Shown here one piece after another: positions 14,303 to 17,011 of a stretch of DNA of 17,011 nt. Position 1 is the first letter of the stretch, and each line of letters starts with the position of its first letter. Location: positions 1 to 17,011 of the forward strand of contig NZ_CALETI010000340.1 of NCBI RefSeq assembly GCF_937920075.1, given 5' to 3'. The notes beneath the pieces are model-generated. The model was given only the letters and a program-made list of their open reading frames with translations. It did no database searches and was not told the DNA's origin. Origin of the DNA: an uncultured Agitococcus sp. (GTDB lineage Bacteria > Pseudomonadota > Gammaproteobacteria > Pseudomonadales > Moraxellaceae). Position numbers and translations under genes: made by a program.

Positions 14303-15022
14303 ATGAAACTGATTATTGCATTATTGTTTTTGGTATTGCAGTCTATGGCTTATGCTCAAGAATGTGTGGTATTACTTCATGGTTTAGGTCGCTCTACGTG
14401 GTCAATGCGACTAATGGCAAACACCTTAGAAAAACAAAAATATTTAGTGATTAATCAAAATTATTTATCTCGAGAAAAATCTATTCCTGAACTTGCACAA
14501 ATTGTTGGTGAAACACTTCAACGTTGTGAAAAACTCCAACCAACGGCTATTCATTTTGTCACGCATTCTCTAGGTGGCATTTTGGTGAGAGCTTATTTTC
14601 ATCAACACCCTACTCATCCTTTAGTTAAACGTGTGGTGATGTTAGGTGCACCCAATCGTGGCAGCGAGGTTGTTGATAAATTTAAAAATAGTTGGTGGTT
14701 TAAATGGATGACAGGGCCAGCAGGACAACAATTAGGCACAGACCGTCACAGCTTAGTTCATCAATTACGACCATTGCCCTTTGAAGTGGGCATTATTGCA
14801 GGTAACTCTAGCTCTGATCCGTGGTTTGCAGCGTTATTTAGTGGTGCAAATGATGGTAAAGTTTCTGTCGAAAGTACCAAACTGACCGAAATGAAAGATT
14901 TTATAGAGGTAGAGAACGGTCATACTTTTATGGCAAACTCGCGCAACGTAATTAATCAAGTCAGTGCTTTTTTGGCAACAGGCTCTTTTATCAAAAAACA
15001 GCATCTTGCCACTCGCAAATAA
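14303..15022 (+). CDS. Exported lipase-like alpha/beta hydrolase
   Basis: A 239-residue alpha/beta-hydrolase with a Sec signal peptide (MKLIIALLFLVLQSMAYA, predicted cut after A18), so it acts in the periplasm or outside. An HGLG oxyanion segment (26-29) follows the first strand (CVVLLHGLG). The nucleophile is Ser89 in THSLGG, the acid is probably Asp184 in NDGKVSV, and the base is His207 in NGHTFM, giving a complete triad in the usual order. MLGAPNRGSEVVD (113-125) is typical of triacylglycerol lipase-like and PGAP1-like enzymes. It could be a lipase, esterase or thioesterase; the substrate cannot be read from sequence. The ATG has AAGGA (14290-14294) eight bases upstream. It sits between yejF and fabI, where P. 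aeruginosa, from memory, has no gene. fabI starts 13 bases after it, so the two are probably co-transcribed. Confidence 0.85.
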   Translation: MKLIIALLFLVLQSMAYAQECVVLLHGLGRSTWSMRLMANTLEKQKYLVINQNYLSREKSIPELAQIVGETLQRCEKLQPTAIHFVTHSLGGILVRAYFHQHPTHPLVKRVVMLGAPNRGSEVVDKFKNSWWFKWMTGPAGQQLGTDRHSLVHQLRPLPFEVGIIAGNSSSDPWFAALFSGANDGKVSVESTKLTEMKDFIEVENGHTFMANSRNVINQVSAFLATGSFIKKQHLATRK

Positions 15023-15025
15023 ATT

Positions 15026-15038
15026 GGAGCCAATTATG
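15026..15038 (+). promoter_or_regulatory. Ribosome binding site deciding the fabI start
   Basis: GGAG (15026-15029) lies six bases before ATG at 15036, giving MGFMNGKRVLIVGVASK, the standard FabI N-terminus. An upstream in-frame ATG at 14964 would add 24 unrelated residues encoded inside the hydrolase gene and is not used in known FabI proteins. Confidence 0.85.
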
Positions 15039-15824
15039 GGTTTTATGAACGGTAAACGCGTGTTAATTGTTGGTGTCGCTAGTAAATTATCTATTGCTTA
15101 TGGTATTGCCGCAGCCATGCATCGTGAAGGCGCACAATTAGCCTTTACCTATCAAAATGAAAAACTAAAAGCACGCGTTGAAGAATTTGCTGCTAATTTT
15201 GGCTCTAATTTAGTATTTCCTTGTGATGTGAGTAATGACAACGAAATTAATCAGTTATTTATCAATCTTGGTCAACAATGGGATAGCTTAGATAGTTTGG
15301 TGCATTCGGTTGCTTATGCCCCTGCCGATCAATTAGAAGGTGATTTTACCGATGTCACCACCCGTGAGGGCTTTAGAATGGCACATGATATTAGCAGCTA
15401 TAGCTTAACGGCACTGACAAAGGCAGCAAAGCCATTACTGGTAAAAGCACAAGGTAATGTGATTACTTTAACCTATCAAGGCTCAGAGCGTGTTTTGCCC
15501 AATTATAACGTCATGGGTTTAGCCAAAGCCTCTTTAGAAGCCAATGTGCGTTATTTAGCTTCCAGCTTAGGCCCTTTGGGTGTGCGCGTGAATGGCATCT
15601 CTGCAGGCCCTATTCGCACCTTAGCCGCTAGTGGCATTAAAAACTTTAGAAAAATGCTTGCTTATAATGAAGCTGCTACACCTTTACGCCGTAATGTCAC
15701 TATTGAAGAAGTAGGCAATGCTGCTGCATTTTTATGCTCTTCATTAGCCTCTGGCATTAGTGGTGAAATTTTATATGTTGATGGTGGTTTTAATACTACG
15801 GCAATGCCTGCTGGCGAGATTTAA
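15036..15824 (+). CDS. fabI: Enoyl-[acyl-carrier-protein] reductase (NADH), FabI
   Basis: A 262-residue short-chain-dehydrogenase-fold enzyme, the same length as E. coli FabI, that reduces trans-2-enoyl-ACP in the last step of each fatty-acid elongation cycle; it is the target of triclosan and diazaborines. The NADH-binding start GVASKLSIAYGIA (13-25), active-site Y147 and Y157 and catalytic K164 (YNVMGLAKAS) are present, as is the SAGPIRTLAASGI loop (189-201). Compared with E. coli, the cofactor/inhibitor wall reads SVAYAPADQ (91-99) instead of SIGFAPGDQ, so Gly93 is Ala and Phe94 is Tyr. The equivalents of Met159 and Phe203 are kept (M160, F204). The C-terminus SGEILYVDGGFNTTAM resembles the Pseudomonas protein. 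It is probably co-transcribed with the upstream hydrolase gene and ends at a strong hairpin. Confidence 0.97.
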   Translation: MGFMNGKRVLIVGVASKLSIAYGIAAAMHREGAQLAFTYQNEKLKARVEEFAANFGSNLVFPCDVSNDNEINQLFINLGQQWDSLDSLVHSVAYAPADQLEGDFTDVTTREGFRMAHDISSYSLTALTKAAKPLLVKAQGNVITLTYQGSERVLPNYNVMGLAKASLEANVRYLASSLGPLGVRVNGISAGPIRTLAASGIKNFRKMLAYNEAATPLRRNVTIEEVGNAAAFLCSSLASGISGEILYVDGGFNTTAMPAGEI

Positions 15825-15834
15825 CCGTGTATGA

Positions 15835-15861
15835 TGACTTACGTTGCAATAACGTAAGTCA
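15835..15861. terminator. Hairpin between convergent fabI and the YkgJ-family gene
   Basis: TGACTTACGTT (15835-15845) and AACGTAAGTCA (15851-15861) form a perfect 11-pair stem around the loop GCAAT. It begins 11 bases after the fabI stop, and its right arm contains the YkgJ-family stop codon (15859-15861). Neither strand has a T-run directly after the stem, so it may work as a transcript-end stabiliser or a rho-assisted, shared two-way terminator rather than a classic one. Confidence 0.55.
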
Positions 15862-16203
15862 CTCCAAATTCACAATAGGCAATAACCCATATTTAGCACG
15901 AGCTTTAGTACAACGATCATCAATATTGCCCTGCTCATCAATAATATTAAACTCTCGGCAAGTGCTTGAGCGTTGAGGATAAATTGCACAAGAAACAGTC
16001 TCACCAATAGTTCCTATCAGTGCAATACAACGCGGATTAGTTTGATTTGTTCCCTTCATACAACTATAAAAATTATTAATATTTTCTGTTAATTCAATCG
16101 GAACGCCATTTTCTTGCCCTAAAGTGGTTTCTGCCCAATAAAATGATACTCTAAAATTTCCACAACATGCTCCACATGTTAAACAAGGATTTTTTTGGCT
16201 CAT
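15859..16203 (-). CDS. YkgJ-family cysteine-cluster protein (putative metal or Fe-S binding)
   Basis: A 114-residue protein of the YkgJ/UPF0153 cysteine-cluster family. The N-terminal CLTCGACC (C7, C10, C13, C14) is the family hallmark, followed by C48, C59, C72, C82 and C98, nine Cys in total. CAIYPQRSSTCREF (72-85) is the second family signature. The cluster is thought to bind zinc or an iron-sulphur centre; the function is unknown. There is no signal peptide or membrane segment, so it is cytoplasmic. The gene is leftward, downstream of the porin but separated from it by a strong terminator, so it needs its own promoter in 16204-16243. TTGTAA and TTTAGA 17 bases apart are a weak candidate there and would leave almost no leader. 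No good Shine-Dalgarno is visible before the ATG. It converges on fabI. Confidence 0.85.
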   Translation of the reverse strand: MSQKNPCLTCGACCGNFRVSFYWAETTLGQENGVPIELTENINNFYSCMKGTNQTNPRCIALIGTIGETVSCAIYPQRSSTCREFNIIDEQGNIDDRCTKARAKYGLLPIVNLE

Positions 16204-16243
16204 AACAATTCTAAAAACAAATTAGGTTAACATTACAAAATAA

Positions 16244-16267
16244 ATAACGCCCCAATTGGGGCGTTAT
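16244..16267 (-). terminator. Intrinsic terminator of the porin gene
   Basis: ATAACGCCCC and GGGGCGTTAT form a perfect palindrome around AATT. On the minus strand the stem is followed by TTATTTTG, and it lies 22 bases after the porin stop codon. The dense GC block in an AT-rich surrounding makes this a strong rho-independent terminator. The plus strand lacks a T-run. Confidence 0.9.
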
Positions 16268-16289
16268 AATCAAATAAAGCTTTTAGTAA

Positions 16290-17011
16290 TTAGAAACGTG
16301 TTTCCATACCAAAACCGATATATGTTGCGTCTGAATCAGTAGATTTAGCACCAGCAGCAGGAGTACTTTCCATATTACTGCTTGCCAAATTAGCAAATGC
16401 TTTCGTTGCTTGAGTAAAGTTATAATCAACACCTACACCAATCAATGTTGTATCATCTTCTGTACCACCACCCATATCATGGTTTGCAACCAACACCTCA
16501 CCACGAACTGTTACTGCATCCATTTTATAAGAGCCACTAAACACCATCGCCGTTTCTTCGTCAGTTTGACCAGCCCCTAAGTTACTTGGCTCAGCCATTT
16601 GATACATGGCACTAATGGTCGCATCACCCATTTTGTAACGGGCATTAAAACGCATTGCATCCATATTCATCACTTCTTTATCCATTGCAAAGGATAAATA
16701 CAAGTTATCATCTTCATAACTTAGTGCAGTAGAGATGGCATCAGCAATATGATTTTCACAAGGATTATATGCTGCTTTTTTTGGTGTTGCAGGAACTAAG
16801 CAAAGAGATTTCTGATCATCTGCATTCTTCTCGCCTGGCTGTAAAGTCAAGTTTACCCCAAACACATCTAAAAACTTAGGTGATACATAGTTAATCGAAT
16901 TTTCTAAACGATTTTGGCCATAAATAAATTTACCCATATCTAAACGAGCCATATCGTTAAATACATCAATATCATCCTCAGCATTTTTTAATGGAGAGTC
17001 AATATTGCCCA
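16290..17011 (-). CDS. General (trimeric-type) outer-membrane porin, C-terminal part, cut by window edge
   Basis: About 240 C-terminal residues of a Gram-negative porin; the frame stays open to base 17011, so the signal peptide and first strands are outside. The ATG at 16952 is internal, not the start: the preceding in-frame codons read GNIDSPLKNAEDDIDVFND, matching the segment before the constriction loop in Neisseria/Burkholderia-type porins. It continues with RLENSINYVSPKF, like the family's RxxNSIxYxSPxF. Alternating hydrophobic strands follow (ALSYEDDNLYLSFAMD, AMVFSGSYKM, IGVGVDYNF), and the protein ends in YIGFGMETRF with a terminal Phe, the barrel-assembly signal. One presumed loop holds two Cys 14 residues apart (codons near 16800 and 16758). 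The subtype and selectivity cannot be named. A strong terminator follows. Confidence 0.88.
   Translation of the reverse strand, partial: GNIDSPLKNAEDDIDVFNDMARLDMGKFIYGQNRLENSINYVSPKFLDVFGVNLTLQPGEKNADDQKSLCLVPATPKKAAYNPCENHIADAISTALSYEDDNLYLSFAMDKEVMNMDAMRFNARYKMGDATISAMYQMAEPSNLGAGQTDEETAMVFSGSYKMDAVTVRGEVLVANHDMGGGTEDDTTLIGVGVDYNFTQATKAFANLASSNMESTPAAGAKSTDSDATYIGFGMETRF

Noticed and set aside
14964..15035. FabI with a 24-residue N-terminal extension
   Set aside because: The extra residues are encoded inside the upstream hydrolase gene in another frame, and the internal ATG at 15036 has a good ribosome binding site and the standard FabI start.
16290..16952. Porin starting at the ATG at 16952
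   Set aside because: The reading frame stays open to the window edge and the codons before that ATG match a conserved porin segment, so the true start is outside the window.
1..17011. Defence island, prophage, secondary-metabolite cluster or other new system
   Set aside because: Nearly every gene falls in a known housekeeping family in a recognisable gammaproteobacterial order, and no integrase, transposase, toxin-antitoxin pair or compositional break was seen.

Overview
The window looks like ordinary chromosome of a low-GC (about 40 % by eye) gammaproteobacterium, most likely in or near the Pseudomonadales. Three things suggest this: a full-length FimL homologue, which belongs to the Pil-Chp/type IV pilus signalling of Pseudomonas and relatives; a gene order (fimL-nudC, dnaQ, rnhA, yafS-like, gloB, mltD, yej/npp ABC transporter, fabI) that closely matches, from memory, the PA1806-PA1823 stretch of P. 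aeruginosa; and a FabI close to the Pseudomonas enzyme. Codon use and base composition look even throughout. I see no phage, insertion sequence, CRISPR array, tRNA or rRNA.

Layout. Bases 1-3236 are read leftward: fimL, then nudC (stop and start codons share one base), then a terminator, then the 5' part of sohB, cut by the window edge. Bases 4155-5359, also leftward, hold a tight operon: a YafS-type methyltransferase, rnhA and dnaQ. Its first start codon touches the start codon of gloB on the other strand (CATATG). Bases 5360-8537, rightward, hold gloB and mltD; the MltD is long, with four LysM domains and Lys/Asp-rich linkers. A strong terminator follows. Bases 8607-14240, rightward, encode a complete peptide-type ABC importer: YejA, YejB, YejE and the double ATPase YejF. 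A large hairpin lies between yejA and yejB. Next come a small exported lipase-like hydrolase (14303-15022) and fabI (15036-15824). From the right edge, reading leftward, are a truncated general porin with its own terminator and a small Cys-rich YkgJ-family protein that converges on fabI.

How the genes fit together. Envelope functions dominate: peptidoglycan turnover (MltD), an inner-membrane protease (SohB), peptide or peptide-nucleoside uptake (Yej/Npp), an outer-membrane porin, an exported hydrolase and fatty-acid synthesis (FabI). Replication and RNA maintenance (DnaQ, RNase HI, NudC), methylglyoxal detoxification (GloB) and surface motility signalling (FimL) fill the rest.

I did not find a convincing new biological system. 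The most interesting points are non-coding: a composite inverted repeat with two possible folds between yejA and yejB, a terminator packed against the yejA ribosome binding site, and abutting divergent start codons. Among the proteins, the enlarged MltD stands out. Synteny and family statements come from memory; no search was run.
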